NCBI GenBank assembly: GCA_045634305.1 | Contig: JAZQZZ010000039.1 | Span: forward strand, 1-64,000 | Origin: HGM04593 sp045634305 | Lineage (GTDB): Bacteria; Bacteroidota; Bacteroidia; Bacteroidales; Bacteroidaceae | DNA length: 64,000 bases | Direction: 5' to 3' | Shown here: piece by piece, positions 16,611 through 26,500 of the stretch | Numbering within the stretch: position 1 is the stretch's first letter | Layout of the letters: each line of letters starts with the position of its first letter | Program-made: the position numbers and the translations under genes | The notes under the pieces: model-generated | What the model was told of the DNA's origin: nothing | Databases searched by the model: none | The model's input: the letters and a program-made list of their open reading frames with translations, nothing else

Positions 16611-19298
16611 TCACAGCAACCTTGCGCTGTCGGCAATCATTGTGCGTACTGTATCGTTGAAGGCACGTTCCTGCATGAGCTGCTCAAGTGGTATGTGCAT
16701 GCGGTAATTCCAGCAATGGTCGCGGTTCGAGGGCACGTTGATGCGCTCATCGTCATAGCTGTCGCGGCGCAGACGCTCGTCCATAGCCATCCAGTCCTGC
16801 CATGCAAAGAGGGCAAAGGCCGATGGTGAAGCGAGATGTTGCGCAAGAATTGCCCGTGCTATGCGGCCGTCCATCTCAAGCGGAGCCTTGCCATCGAAGC
16901 CGAGCACGCAGTTGTAGAACTGCTGCGAGAGAGCCTCGTCCTCGCGCCACCAGCCACGCAAGGTGCTCATGTCGTGTGTCGACGGGGTTGCAACGGAGAG
17001 ATAAGGGTAACACTCGGGACGTGCGAAAGTCTCGCCGTAAAGTTTCGGCATGCGCTGAATCTCGAGCGATAGCACCTGCAGGTTCTTCATCACCCAGGGC
17101 ACACAAGCCGGTATCATTCCCAAATCCTCGCCACAGGCAGTCATAGGCGTTGAAAGCAACAGCGGGGTAAGCTTGCGCATTCCCTCACGGTACCAGAACA
17201 TTGTATGGCGGTTGTAGAAATAATCCTCATATATATGGTCATATGCTATACGCTCAGCCTGCGAAAGCTGTGCATAGGCCTCGGTATCGCCACCAAGAAT
17301 ACGCGGCACGAACATGGCAGGGTCGCCAAGGTCGCGCATGAAGAGCACATTGCCATAGATGCGTTGCACTGCGTCCTTCATCGCCTGCGGGAGCTTTGGC
17401 GTGCGCTCATATATGTAATAGGCCAACAGGTTGGCATTCTCCATTTCGGGTTTGAAACGATAAGTGCCGTCGGGTCGTGCATCAAGGAAGGCCTCTACAA
17501 TCTGCTTTACCTTGCGGGGGAAGTGTTTCTTGAGCAAAGCGTCATCGATATATGGTGCTGTGTGGCGCGCCTCGTCAAAAGCAAGACCTGCTGCAGCAAT
17601 CTCATCGACCGACAATGGACGGTTAGGAGAGAAACTGCCGGCAAGGCCACTCTTGGCTGTGCGTGGGATTTCCCATATGCGGAAGAATCCGAGTATGTGG
17701 TCAATGCGATACGCATCGAAGAAGCACGACATATACTGCAGACGGCGGCGCCACCATGCGTAACCGTCACCGGCCATAACCTGCCAGTTGTATGTGGGGA
17801 AGCCCCAGTTCTGTCCATCGGCTGCAAACATATCGGGCGGTGCACCTGCCGAAACCGAGAGGTTGAACTGCTCGCTGTCACACCACACATCGACACCGTT
17901 TGGAGCCACGCCAATGGGGATATCGCCCTTTAGCGCGACACCACGGCTGTTGGCATAGTCATGTGCTTGGGACAACTGCATGAAGAGCAGATACTGCACA
18001 TAGCAGTGGAAACGCATCTCTTTTACAGCATCGGGGTATTCAGCAACTACACGTTCCTCTGTTGTGCTGTCATAGTGCGAATACTCGCCCCAATCCCAAA
18101 TGTTGCTGTGCAGACGCGACGAGAGGAAACGGAAGAGCGCATAGGGCCTGAGCCACTGCTGCTGTGCATCCTCAAAAGCACGATAGCCTTCGCTTGCAAG
18201 AACATCGCTGCCGACTTCGTCGAAGAGTTCGCGCAGGTAGTTTATCTTCAAGCGGTATACTTTTGCATAATCCACCGCCGGCAAAGCATTGAGTGTCTCG
18301 CGCTCCTTTTGGTAGAAAGCATTGCGGCGCGGCTTTGAAAGCGCGGGCAGCTGTGACATATCGGCGTATATGGGGTTCAACGCAAATACAGAAACGCAGT
18401 TGTAGGGATAGGAGTCCTCGCTACCGCCACGTACCGTGGTATCATTGACAGGCAACAGCTGGAGAATGTTCTGTCCCGTAGCCACCAACCAGTCGGTCAT
18501 GAGTTTGATATCACCGAAATCGCCTATACCCCAACCATGAGCCGAACGCAGAGAGAAGAGCGGCATCACAGTACCGGCAATGCGTAACGAGGGTGCATCG
18601 AACGACAGAGCGTCGAGCTGATAGAAATAGTTTGTGCTCTGCTCGAAATCGGGTAGCAGGATATGACGGTTGTCGCCCGCCTCCCAACGCACATTGCCAG
18701 CCTCATCGATTGCTATGAACTTGTAGTTGAGCGCACCGCTCCACAACGTTGCCACGTCAAAAGTGACACTCCAACGGTTGGGTACACGTTGCTGCATCGG
18801 CAGAGCGCGTGCAGGTTCCCAAGCTCCGAGCACATCGGCATCGCCCACAAGATGAAGGCGCTCGCCGTTGCGCAGACCGGTCACATAGACCGAGAATGTG
18901 ACACTGCGGTTATACCAGTTTATTGAAGGCTCGTCGAGCCTTGTCTCGTTCTTGTCAAAGAAACGGAAGAGATTTGTGCGACCATAACAGCCTGCAGGCG
19001 AATCGAGCCACATGTCGTACACGATATAATTGCGGTTCACACAATTGAAGCGTAGCGTGTGGGGTGTCCCGGCCCATTCGGTACACAGGCTCTTACCATC
19101 AAGGCGCAGTTCATAGCCGTAATTGATGTCGGCATAACGGTCTTCAACCTCGAGCGAGCATTGCCACCACCCTTTCTGCACCTGGCGCAACGGGAGTGAA
19201 CTATCCACAATGTTGCCGTTATCACTTAGCCTGTAGCAAAGATGCACCGTAGCATCATCGCTGATATCGTATCTTATATTGAATTCTATAAAATGCAT
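16611..19298 (-). CDS. malQ: 4-alpha-glucanotransferase with tandem CBM20 (DPE2-like)
   Basis: An 895-aa GH77 amylomaltase. Two starch-binding CBM20-like domains lie at about 1-100 and 125-235 (WGAWEPARALPM type), as in plant DPE2 and many Bacteroidetes enzymes. The GH77 core follows, with the nucleophile region YRIDHILGFFRIWEIP near 530-545, the acid/base region GEDLGMIP near 723 and STHDMSTLRGW near 775. All are intact. It moves maltosyl/glucan units between alpha-1,4-glucans in cytosolic glycogen/maltodextrin metabolism; no signal peptide is visible. The start ATG is supported by a promoter at 19322-19351. No other glycogen genes are in the window. Confidence 0.94.
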   Translation of the reverse strand: MHFIEFNIRYDISDDATVHLCYRLSDNGNIVDSSLPLRQVQKGWWQCSLEVEDRYADINYGYELRLDGKSLCTEWAGTPHTLRFNCVNRNYIVYDMWLDSPAGCYGRTNLFRFFDKNETRLDEPSINWYNRSVTFSVYVTGLRNGERLHLVGDADVLGAWEPARALPMQQRVPNRWSVTFDVATLWSGALNYKFIAIDEAGNVRWEAGDNRHILLPDFEQSTNYFYQLDALSFDAPSLRIAGTVMPLFSLRSAHGWGIGDFGDIKLMTDWLVATGQNILQLLPVNDTTVRGGSEDSYPYNCVSVFALNPIYADMSQLPALSKPRRNAFYQKERETLNALPAVDYAKVYRLKINYLRELFDEVGSDVLASEGYRAFEDAQQQWLRPYALFRFLSSRLHSNIWDWGEYSHYDSTTEERVVAEYPDAVKEMRFHCYVQYLLFMQLSQAHDYANSRGVALKGDIPIGVAPNGVDVWCDSEQFNLSVSAGAPPDMFAADGQNWGFPTYNWQVMAGDGYAWWRRRLQYMSCFFDAYRIDHILGFFRIWEIPRTAKSGLAGSFSPNRPLSVDEIAAAGLAFDEARHTAPYIDDALLKKHFPRKVKQIVEAFLDARPDGTYRFKPEMENANLLAYYIYERTPKLPQAMKDAVQRIYGNVLFMRDLGDPAMFVPRILGGDTEAYAQLSQAERIAYDHIYEDYFYNRHTMFWYREGMRKLTPLLLSTPMTACGEDLGMIPACVPWVMKNLQVLSLEIQRMPKLYGETFARPECYPYLSVATPSTHDMSTLRGWWREDEALSQQFYNCVLGFDGKAPLEMDGRIARAILAQHLASPSAFALFAWQDWMAMDERLRRDSYDDERINVPSNRDHCWNYRMHIPLEQLMQERAFNDTVRTMIADSARLL

Positions 19299-19321
19299 TT
19301 GTACATTATTTATAAATCATG

Positions 19322-19351
19322 CGAAAATACAAAAAAAAGCATGTACTTCAA
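19322..19351 (-). promoter_or_regulatory. malQ promoter
   Basis: On the minus strand TTG (19349-19351), a 19-base spacer and TATTTTCG (19322-19329; one mismatch to TAnnTTTG). The leader would be about 15-20 bases. Confidence 0.5.
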
Positions 19352-19488
19352 TGCAGATTTTGATTTAAAGCCAAAAAATGTCAAATTTTCTTTAGGGACT
19401 TTGCCATTTATAATAAATGAAGTACTTTTGTGGAAATTTTATCTGTTTTTGTATTTTTTGCAAAACAAAACAGAGGTTCCGATTGTTT

Positions 19489-20640
19489 ATGTTACATAGT
19501 CTCCACTATTTCAGAATAGCATTCCTGTTCATGCTGCTCACATTGACCACTGCAAATACAATGGCACAGAAGAGCGGCAAGAAGCCGTTCACAGTTGTCA
19601 TTGACGCCGGTCATGGCGGTGTGGACCCGGGTGCATTGGGAAGGAAATCACAGGAGAAAAACATAAACTTCGCGGTGTCCAACAGACTGGGCGAAATGAT
19701 AAAGAAGGCATACCCCGAGGTTAAGGTAATGTACACACGTACCACCGACGTAAAGATTCCCCTTGCACGACGTGCCGACATCGCAAACAAGGCAAATGCA
19801 AACCTTTTCATCTCGATACACTCCAATGCAAGTAAAAACAAGAGTGCCAACGGATGCCAGACATTTACACTGGGAGCAGGCTTAGACGCCGAGGCGAAGG
19901 CTGCAGCGATGTACGAGAATGAGGTAATCCTTACCGAGGAGAATTTCGAGGAGACATATAAAGGTTTCGACCCACGTTCAAGCGAGAGCTATATCATTTT
20001 CGAGCTCATGCGAAGCCACGACATGGAGCTTAGCGTCAAACTGGCCGAGATGGTGCAGAAAGGCATGCTGGGCAACACCACACTAAACGACAGGGGTGTT
20101 TCGGCTGCCGGTTTCCTTGTACTGCATCGCACCGTGATGCCAAGCATTCTTGTTGAATTGGGATTCATCACCAACAGCAAGGACGAGAGCATAATTGCAT
20201 CAAAGGAAGGACAGGAGAAACTTGCAAAAGGAATCTTCAATGGCTTTGCCGAGTATTATGAGCTTTATGGCAAGAGCAAGGAAGAGAAAGAGAGCAAGAA
20301 TGCAGCCACAAAGCCGGAAAGTACCGGCAAAAGCAAGGAAACAAAAGCCGGAAACAATGTCAGGGAGAATGGTAAGCCTGTATTCAAGATACAGATTATG
20401 ACCGCCGACAGCAAACTGCCAAACAACGATAAAAGGTTCAAGGGACTTGAGACCGGTTGTTACAAGGAAAACGGAGTTTATAAATACACACACGGCGAGA
20501 GTGAGGATTACAACGAAATTCTGCGACTGAAAAAGCAGATATCGGCAAAGTTCGGGGATGCATTCATTGTAGCATTCCTTAATGGGGAGAAAATCAACAC
20601 ACGCCAAGCGATAGAAATATTTAAAAGAGGAGCAAAATGA
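19489..20640 (+). CDS. N-acetylmuramoyl-L-alanine amidase with C-terminal SPOR-like domain
   Basis: Cuts the amide bond between MurNAc and the stem peptide in the periplasm. The Amidase_3 signature is complete: VIDAGHGGVDPGA (Zn His), Glu in SQEKNINFA, SIHSNA (Zn His) and LVELGFITN (catalytic Glu). A Lys/Glu-rich linker follows, then a SPOR-like end (FKIQIMTADSK... FIVAFLNGEKI) that would bind denuded septal glycan. The ORF opens at 19417, but the Met at 19489 starts a proper signal peptide (FRIAFLFMLLTLTTANTMA), giving 383 aa. It overlaps the MCE gene by 4 bases. Confidence 0.92.
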   Translation: MLHSLHYFRIAFLFMLLTLTTANTMAQKSGKKPFTVVIDAGHGGVDPGALGRKSQEKNINFAVSNRLGEMIKKAYPEVKVMYTRTTDVKIPLARRADIANKANANLFISIHSNASKNKSANGCQTFTLGAGLDAEAKAAAMYENEVILTEENFEETYKGFDPRSSESYIIFELMRSHDMELSVKLAEMVQKGMLGNTTLNDRGVSAAGFLVLHRTVMPSILVELGFITNSKDESIIASKEGQEKLAKGIFNGFAEYYELYGKSKEEKESKNAATKPESTGKSKETKAGNNVRENGKPVFKIQIMTADSKLPNNDKRFKGLETGCYKENGVYKYTHGESEDYNEILRLKKQISAKFGDAFIVAFLNGEKINTRQAIEIFKRGAK

Positions 20641-21539
20641 GCAAGATGAAATTTTCTCGCGAACTGATAGTCGGTCTGCTGGGACTGGCAGCAATGTTCG
20701 TAATCTATTTTCTTATCAACTTTTTCAAGAGCATAGACATCTTTGACGATACCGACAAATATCGCATAGAGTTTACCAACATCGGCGAGTTGACAAACTC
20801 GGCACCTGTCTATGTAAACGGTTGCAAGGTGGGCAATGTAAGTTCAATTGAGCACAACTTCAACGAGAGCAACCTTGTGTATCTCACCGTGAGCATTGAC
20901 AAAGGGATGAAGCTGCCCGAGGGAACTTATGCACAGATACACAACAAGCTCATGGGCGGTAGCACCATTTGCCTTGTCCTTGGAAACGGCGAGGGTGTCG
21001 TGGAGCCGGGAACAACACTCAAGGGAGAACTTGAGGCGGGTGCAATGGGTGAAGTGGGCAACATGATACCACAGATTGAGGCAATGCTGCCCAAAGTGGA
21101 TTCAATGCTTACATCGTTGAACAATATTGTATCGAACCCGGCCATAAACAACACCTTGAACAACCTTGAGGCGCTGAGCGGACAGCTGAACGCCACATCG
21201 GTGCAGCTGAACAACCTTGTAAACAACGAGATACCCACAGCACTGGACAAGGTGATAAAGATTGAGGACGATTTATTGAAAGTTTCGTCACAGCTGAGCG
21301 AGGTGGACTACGGCACAATGATTGCCACTCTCGAGACATCGCTCAACAACATACAGCAGATTACCACTGCACTAAACGAGGGTAACGGAACTGTGGGAAT
21401 GTTGCTGAAGGACACTACCCTCTACGGTAAACTCAACGAGACATGTGAGGCGGCAAATGCCCTGCTCGAGGATTTGAAAGAGAATCCAAAGAGATATGTA
21501 CACTTCTCGCTATTCGGCAACAAGGAGGAGAAGAAGTAA
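20637..21539 (+). CDS. MlaD/MCE-domain lipid-transport protein
   Basis: A 300-aa protein with one N-terminal membrane anchor (13-31), an MCE domain at about 38-118 (IGELTNSAPVYVNGCKVG... GTYAQIHNKLMGGSTICLVLG) and a long helical, Asn/Leu-rich C-terminus (150-285) likely to form the periplasmic needle or coiled coil. In Mla-type systems it is the substrate-binding part of an ABC lipid transporter. The permease and ATPase are not adjacent here. It is translationally coupled to the amidase (ATGA), a pairing common in Bacteroidetes that joins envelope remodelling with lipid transport. Confidence 0.88.
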   Translation: MSKMKFSRELIVGLLGLAAMFVIYFLINFFKSIDIFDDTDKYRIEFTNIGELTNSAPVYVNGCKVGNVSSIEHNFNESNLVYLTVSIDKGMKLPEGTYAQIHNKLMGGSTICLVLGNGEGVVEPGTTLKGELEAGAMGEVGNMIPQIEAMLPKVDSMLTSLNNIVSNPAINNTLNNLEALSGQLNATSVQLNNLVNNEIPTALDKVIKIEDDLLKVSSQLSEVDYGTMIATLETSLNNIQQITTALNEGNGTVGMLLKDTTLYGKLNETCEAANALLEDLKENPKRYVHFSLFGNKEEKK

Positions 21540-21552
21540 AAAGAATCAATTA

Positions 21553-21605
21553 AGCTATATATAAAAACGACGATTGGGGCCCAATCGTCGTTTTTATATA
21601 TAGCT
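21553..21605. terminator. long bidirectional terminator
   Basis: A perfect 26-bp inverted repeat (21553-21578 with 21580-21605) around a GGGGCCC centre. The A/T arms make it work in both directions, for the amidase-MCE operon and for the convergent GHL10 gene. Confidence 0.85.
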
Positions 21606-21608
21606 GTC

Positions 21609-21651
21609 ACCTTTCAGTTTTCCGCTTTCAGTTTTCCGCTTTCAGTTTTCA
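21609..21651. repeat. CTTTCAGTTTTCCG tandem repeat
   Basis: Nearly three copies of a CTTTCAGTTTTCCG unit of 13-14 bases, the reverse complement of the 3774-3817 repeat. It lies just past the GHL10 stop. Confidence 0.65.
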
Positions 21652-21653
21652 CA

Positions 21654-23378
21654 TTACCTCACAAACTCCACCTTGTGTAACGGTGCTCCATGGCGGTTGC
21701 GCACTGTAAGGGTGTAACGTCCGGTTTCAAAACCCGACACATTGAATTCACGGCAATACCTGCCTGCATACACCTCGCGGCCATAGGTATCCTTTACAGC
21801 AATGCGTTGTCCCCACGAGCGTGGCTCGGGCAAAAGGATGACATCACCACGATGCATTCTGCCCCCGAATGCAGCCTGCACAAAAGCAGGCTCACTCTCC
21901 ACACCGCAGGCATCCACCGCAGTAACAGCCATTGTAATATTGTCGACACTGCGACAAGACCAGCGGAACAGCGTGTCATTCAGAGCTGTGGCAACAAGAT
22001 TGTCAATGCGACAGATATCGACTGTATCGCCTATAGCTGCATAGACATTATAATGTACAGTTGGAAAACCGGCGACAGGACGGACGGCATTCCACTTCAA
22101 GGAAACCCCACTTTCATCACGCATGCAGCTTATTACCGACGGCGTCGACGGAGCATCGGCAATCCAATCCATCGGCGGCACAAGAGCGGGGGTATCATAT
22201 ATTTTTGTATAAATGTCGCGCACACCACCCGCATTGCCCAAAAGATGTGCCGTGCGGAACATCATGACACCGTTGGTGCCGGCACGGCGCGATGTGTGGA
22301 ACTGTCTTTCAATCTCAACCTGTGGCCAACCGCCATGCTCGGGCATCAGGCGATAGATACCTATTCCTGGCGCCACGTGACGGCCGTGGCGGTTCTCGCA
22401 CCAGTCGAGCACGAAGGGATAGAAGTTGTTGCCATTGAAGTAGAGCATTGGGAAAAGGATATCCATGACACCATCATGCAACCACCCTTGAGCATCCTGA
22501 TACACGGTGTTGTAGGCATCCCATCCAAGCGAGCTGTAACGTGTGAGGTTGTCATACTTGCCAAGCGGCGCACAACTGACACGCACCCAAGGCTTCAGTT
22601 CCTTCACTGCCGAATAGACCGATGTCACAATGCGGGTTATATTTGAACGGCGCCATGTTGCAAGTGACATGCGCCTGCCATGTCTCACAAAGAGTGAACC
22701 GTCGGGGTAACCCTCGACACTATCAGGGTAACGTACATAATCGAGATGTATGCCGTCTACATCGTAGTTCCGAACTATCTCTTTGACAAGCGAAGCAATG
22801 TAGTCGGCCGTAGCAGGGTTGCCGGGTTCCATATACCATGCACCTTTGTAATGTGTACACAACGCTGAAGCCCTCCTTGGCAATGCACTCTTGCCCAGGC
22901 GCTTAACATACTCAACCTTGCCAAGCGGCATGGTAACCAGCCATGCGTGCAACTGCATGCCACGCTTGTGGCATTCATCAATGGCAAAGGCCAAGGGATC
23001 GTAGCCGGGTGATTTGCCGGTGATGCCGGTGAAGACATGCGAAAATGGTTCAATTGCCGATGGATATATGACATCGCCACGTACACGTGTCTGCAACAGC
23101 ACGGTGTTGATGTGCATGGCCCGTAAAGAATCAAGAATAACGGTGAGTTCCGCCTTCTGCTTTTCAACATCGGCCGGTGTCTTCACCTGCGAATGGGGCC
23201 AGTCAAGATTCTCTATTGTGGTGAGCCACACTGCACGGTATTCATATTTTGGCGAAGGGTGGCCCTTGCCATGATAATTCCCGATTTTGTATTCAAGTCC
23301 ACTGTCATACACGCCATTTTGCGCCACCGCAAAAAACGGCAGCAGCAGTAAAGTCATAAAACACAGCAACTTGTTCAT
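21654..23378 (-). CDS. secreted GHL10-family glycoside hydrolase (DUF187/YngK-like)
   Basis: The mature protein begins after a signal peptide (MNKLLCFMTLLLLPFFAVA), so the start is Met 23378 rather than the upstream 23453; length 574 aa. The N-terminal EYRAVWLTTIENLDWP, then VLLQTRVRGDVIYPSAIEPFS, VDGIHLDYVRYP (acidic active-site strand) and DILFPMLYFN are typical of the GH10-like TIM barrel family PF02638. A fibronectin-like C-terminal part ends in RYTLTVRNRHG..KVEFVR, resembling a type IX-like sorting end. The substrate is unknown; cell-wall or host glycan is possible. Confidence 0.85.
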   Translation of the reverse strand: MNKLLCFMTLLLLPFFAVAQNGVYDSGLEYKIGNYHGKGHPSPKYEYRAVWLTTIENLDWPHSQVKTPADVEKQKAELTVILDSLRAMHINTVLLQTRVRGDVIYPSAIEPFSHVFTGITGKSPGYDPLAFAIDECHKRGMQLHAWLVTMPLGKVEYVKRLGKSALPRRASALCTHYKGAWYMEPGNPATADYIASLVKEIVRNYDVDGIHLDYVRYPDSVEGYPDGSLFVRHGRRMSLATWRRSNITRIVTSVYSAVKELKPWVRVSCAPLGKYDNLTRYSSLGWDAYNTVYQDAQGWLHDGVMDILFPMLYFNGNNFYPFVLDWCENRHGRHVAPGIGIYRLMPEHGGWPQVEIERQFHTSRRAGTNGVMMFRTAHLLGNAGGVRDIYTKIYDTPALVPPMDWIADAPSTPSVISCMRDESGVSLKWNAVRPVAGFPTVHYNVYAAIGDTVDICRIDNLVATALNDTLFRWSCRSVDNITMAVTAVDACGVESEPAFVQAAFGGRMHRGDVILLPEPRSWGQRIAVKDTYGREVYAGRYCREFNVSGFETGRYTLTVRNRHGAPLHKVEFVR

Positions 23379-23397
23379 AATTAAAATTAAATTATCA

Positions 23398-23405
23398 CAA
23401 AAGTA
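23398..23405 (-). promoter_or_regulatory. -7 element of the GHL10 gene
   Basis: The minus-strand -7 box TACTTTTG lies 20 bases before the signal-peptide start at 23378, supporting that start. No good -33 is visible. Confidence 0.5.
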
Positions 23406-23448
23406 GTCATTTTTATGCCATTTTTTAAATGTATTTCCAAATATTTTG

Positions 23449-23456
23449 TACATTTG
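23449..23456 (+). promoter_or_regulatory. -7 element of nifJ
   Basis: TACATTTG followed by GC; transcription would start near 23463, leaving a leader of about 90 bases. It lies inside the longer ORF extension, so translation from 23415 is unlikely. Confidence 0.5.
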
Positions 23457-23552
23457 CGATTACGACCGCTTTATCAGCCACACATCATCAAACAAATACC
23501 ATGGCAAAAAGCGTTTCATTCAATGCAAAATAGACAAATAAATAATTGCTTT

Positions 23553-26500
23553 ATGACAAAGACTAAGAAATTCATTACTTGTGACGGAAATCAGGCAGCG
23601 GCACATGTCGCCTACATGTTTTCCGAGGTAGCAGCCATCTACCCTATCACACCATCATCAACAATGGCTGAATATGTTGACGAATGGGCTGCCCAGGGCC
23701 GCAAGAACCTTTTCGGCGAGACCGTAATGGTGCAGGAGATGCAGTCAGAGGGTGGTGCCGTTGGTGCACTGCACGGTTCACTGCAGGCAGGTGCCTTGAC
23801 AAACACCTTCACAGCTTCGCAGGGTCTGCTGCTCATGATTCCAAACATGTACAAGATTGCCGGCGAGAAGTTGCCAACTGTGTTCCACGTATCGGCACGT
23901 TCGCTTGCGGGTAACTCACTCAGTATCTTCGGCGACCACATGGACGTTATGGCCTGCCGCCAGACAGGTTTTGCAATGCTGTGCGAGGGCTCGGTACAGG
24001 AGGTCATGGACCTTGCTCCGGTTGCACACCTTGCAACATTGAAGAGCCGCATCCCATTCCTCAACTTCTTCGACGGTTTCCGCACATCGCACGAGATTCA
24101 GAAGATCGAACTCCTTGAACAGGAGGACATCGCTCCACTCGTTGACTGGAAGTACATTCAGGAGTTCCGCGACAGAGCGTTGAGCCCTACACACCCCGTT
24201 GTACGCGGTACAGCCGAGAACCCCGAGACATTCTTCACACACAAGGAGAGCGAGAACCCATTCTACAACGCTGTTCCCGACATCGTTGCCGAATACATGG
24301 ATAAGATTTCAGCCATCACAGGCCGCAAATATGCTCCATTCACATACTATGGTGCCGAGGATGCCGACCGCGTAATCGTTGTCATGGGCTCTGCTACCGA
24401 GGCTATCAAGGAGGCTATCGACTACATGATGGCACGTGGCGAGAAGGTTGGTCTGGTGAGCGTTCACCTCTACCGCCCATTCTCAGTGAAGTACCTTGCA
24501 GCCGTAATGCCAAAGACAGTGAAGCGCATTGCAGTGCTCGACCGCACAAAAGAGCCGGGCAGCAACGGCGAGCCTTTGTACCTGGATGTTGTCGAGGCAT
24601 TCTCAAGCACACCCGAACTGAGAGAGCTTAACCCCACAATCGTGGGCGGACGTTTTGCATTGGCTTCAAACGACACAACCCCGGCCATCATCATGGGTGT
24701 ATATGAGAACCTTGCATTGCCCGAGCCAAAGAACCACTTTACAATCGGTATCGTTGACGACGTCACATTCCTTTCACTCCCCAAGAAAGAGGAGTTGGCG
24801 GTTGTTGACGGCATGTTCGAAGCCAAGTTCTATGGTCTTGGTGCCGACGGTACAGTGGGTGCAAACAAGAACTCTGTAAAAATCATTGGCGAGAACACAC
24901 AGAAATATTGCCAGGCATACTTCTCATACGACTCAAAAAAATCGGGCGGTTTCACCTGTTCGCACTTGCGTTTCGGCGACAAGCCAATCCGCAGCACATA
25001 CCTTGTGAACACTCCTAACTTTGTAGCTTGCCACGTACAGGCATACCTGAAGATGTACGATGTGACACGCGGTTTGCAGAACGGCGGTACATTCCTGCTG
25101 AACACCGTTTGGGAAGGCGAGGAGCTTGCAAAGAACCTGCCTAACAAGGTAAAGAGATGTTTTGCCGAGAAGAATATCAACGTATACTACATCAACGCAA
25201 CCAAGATTGCACAGGAGATTGGTTTGGGCAACCGCACCAACACAATCCTGCAGAGTGCATTCTTCCGCATCACAGGCGTCATCCCTGTAGAGCTTGCCGT
25301 TGAGCAGATGAAGAAGTTCATCGTGAAGTCTTATGGCAAGAAGGGCCAGGATGTGGTTGACAAGAACAATGCAGCCGTTGACCGCGGTGGCGAATACCAA
25401 AAGCTTGTCATTGACCCCGCATGGGCCAACCTGCCCAATGACGTCGAGGAAAAGCGCGACGAGCCCGAGTTCATCACAAAGATTGTGCGCACCATCAACG
25501 CACAGGAGGGTGACAAGCTCCCTGTATCGGCATTCAAGGGACTCGAGGACGGTACATGGCCTGTAGGCACATCGGCTTATGAGAAGCGCGGAGTGAGCGC
25601 ATTCGTCCCCAGATGGAATGCCCAGAACTGTATACAGTGTAACCGTTGTGCATTTGTCTGTCCACACGCATCCATCCGTCCAATAGTAATGGATGAGCAG
25701 GAGGCTGCCGGCATGAATGCCGACATGATTGAGATGAAGGCACCTGCAGCCATGAAGGGCATGCACTTCCGCATTCAGGTGAGCGTGCTCGACTGTCTTG
25801 GTTGCGGCAACTGTGCCGACATCTGCCCCGGACATCCAAAGACCGGCAAGGCTCTTACAATGGTGCCGCTGGAGGAGGAGAGACACGAGGCTGCAAACTG
25901 GGATTACTGCGCGAAGAACGTGAAGAGCAAGCAGCACCTTGTTGACGTGAAGAGCAACCCGAAGAACTCGCAGTTCGCTACTCCACTCTTTGAATTCTCG
26001 GGTGCTTGCTCGGGTTGTGGTGAGACACCATACGTCAAGTTGCTTACACAGCTCTTTGGTGACCGCGAGATTGTTGCCAACGCAACAGGCTGTTCTTCAA
26101 TCTACACAGGTTCAGTACCTTCAACACCTTATACAACCAACGAGAAGGGCGAAGGTCCTACATGGGCCAACTCATTGTTCGAGGACTTCTGCGAGTTCGG
26201 TTTGGGTATGAAGCTTGCCGAGAACAAAATGCGCGAGCGTCTTGAAAGACTCTTCACCGAGGTTCAGGCATGTGCCGGCTGCAGCGAGGAGCTCAAGGCT
26301 CTTGTACAGAGATGGATTGAAAACAAGAACAACGCCGAGGTGACAAAGGAGGTTGCTCCTGCCATCATCGAGGCTTGCGAGGCTTGCGGTTGCGACACAT
26401 GCAAACAGATTCTCGACATCAAGCAGTACATTGTCAAACGCTCACAGTGGATTATCGGTGGCGACGGTGCATCGTACGACATCGGTTACGGTGGTCTTGA

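Noticed and set aside
17205..17933. 242-aa plus-strand ORF inside malQ
   Set aside because: Antisense shadow; GH77 motifs on the other strand are intact.
23415..23552. Extended N-terminus of nifJ from the first ATG
   Set aside because: A -7 promoter box lies inside this stretch and the extension does not match the family start.
24933..25937. 334-aa minus-strand ORF inside nifJ
   Set aside because: Long open frame caused by the codon bias of nifJ; no start context or homology by eye.
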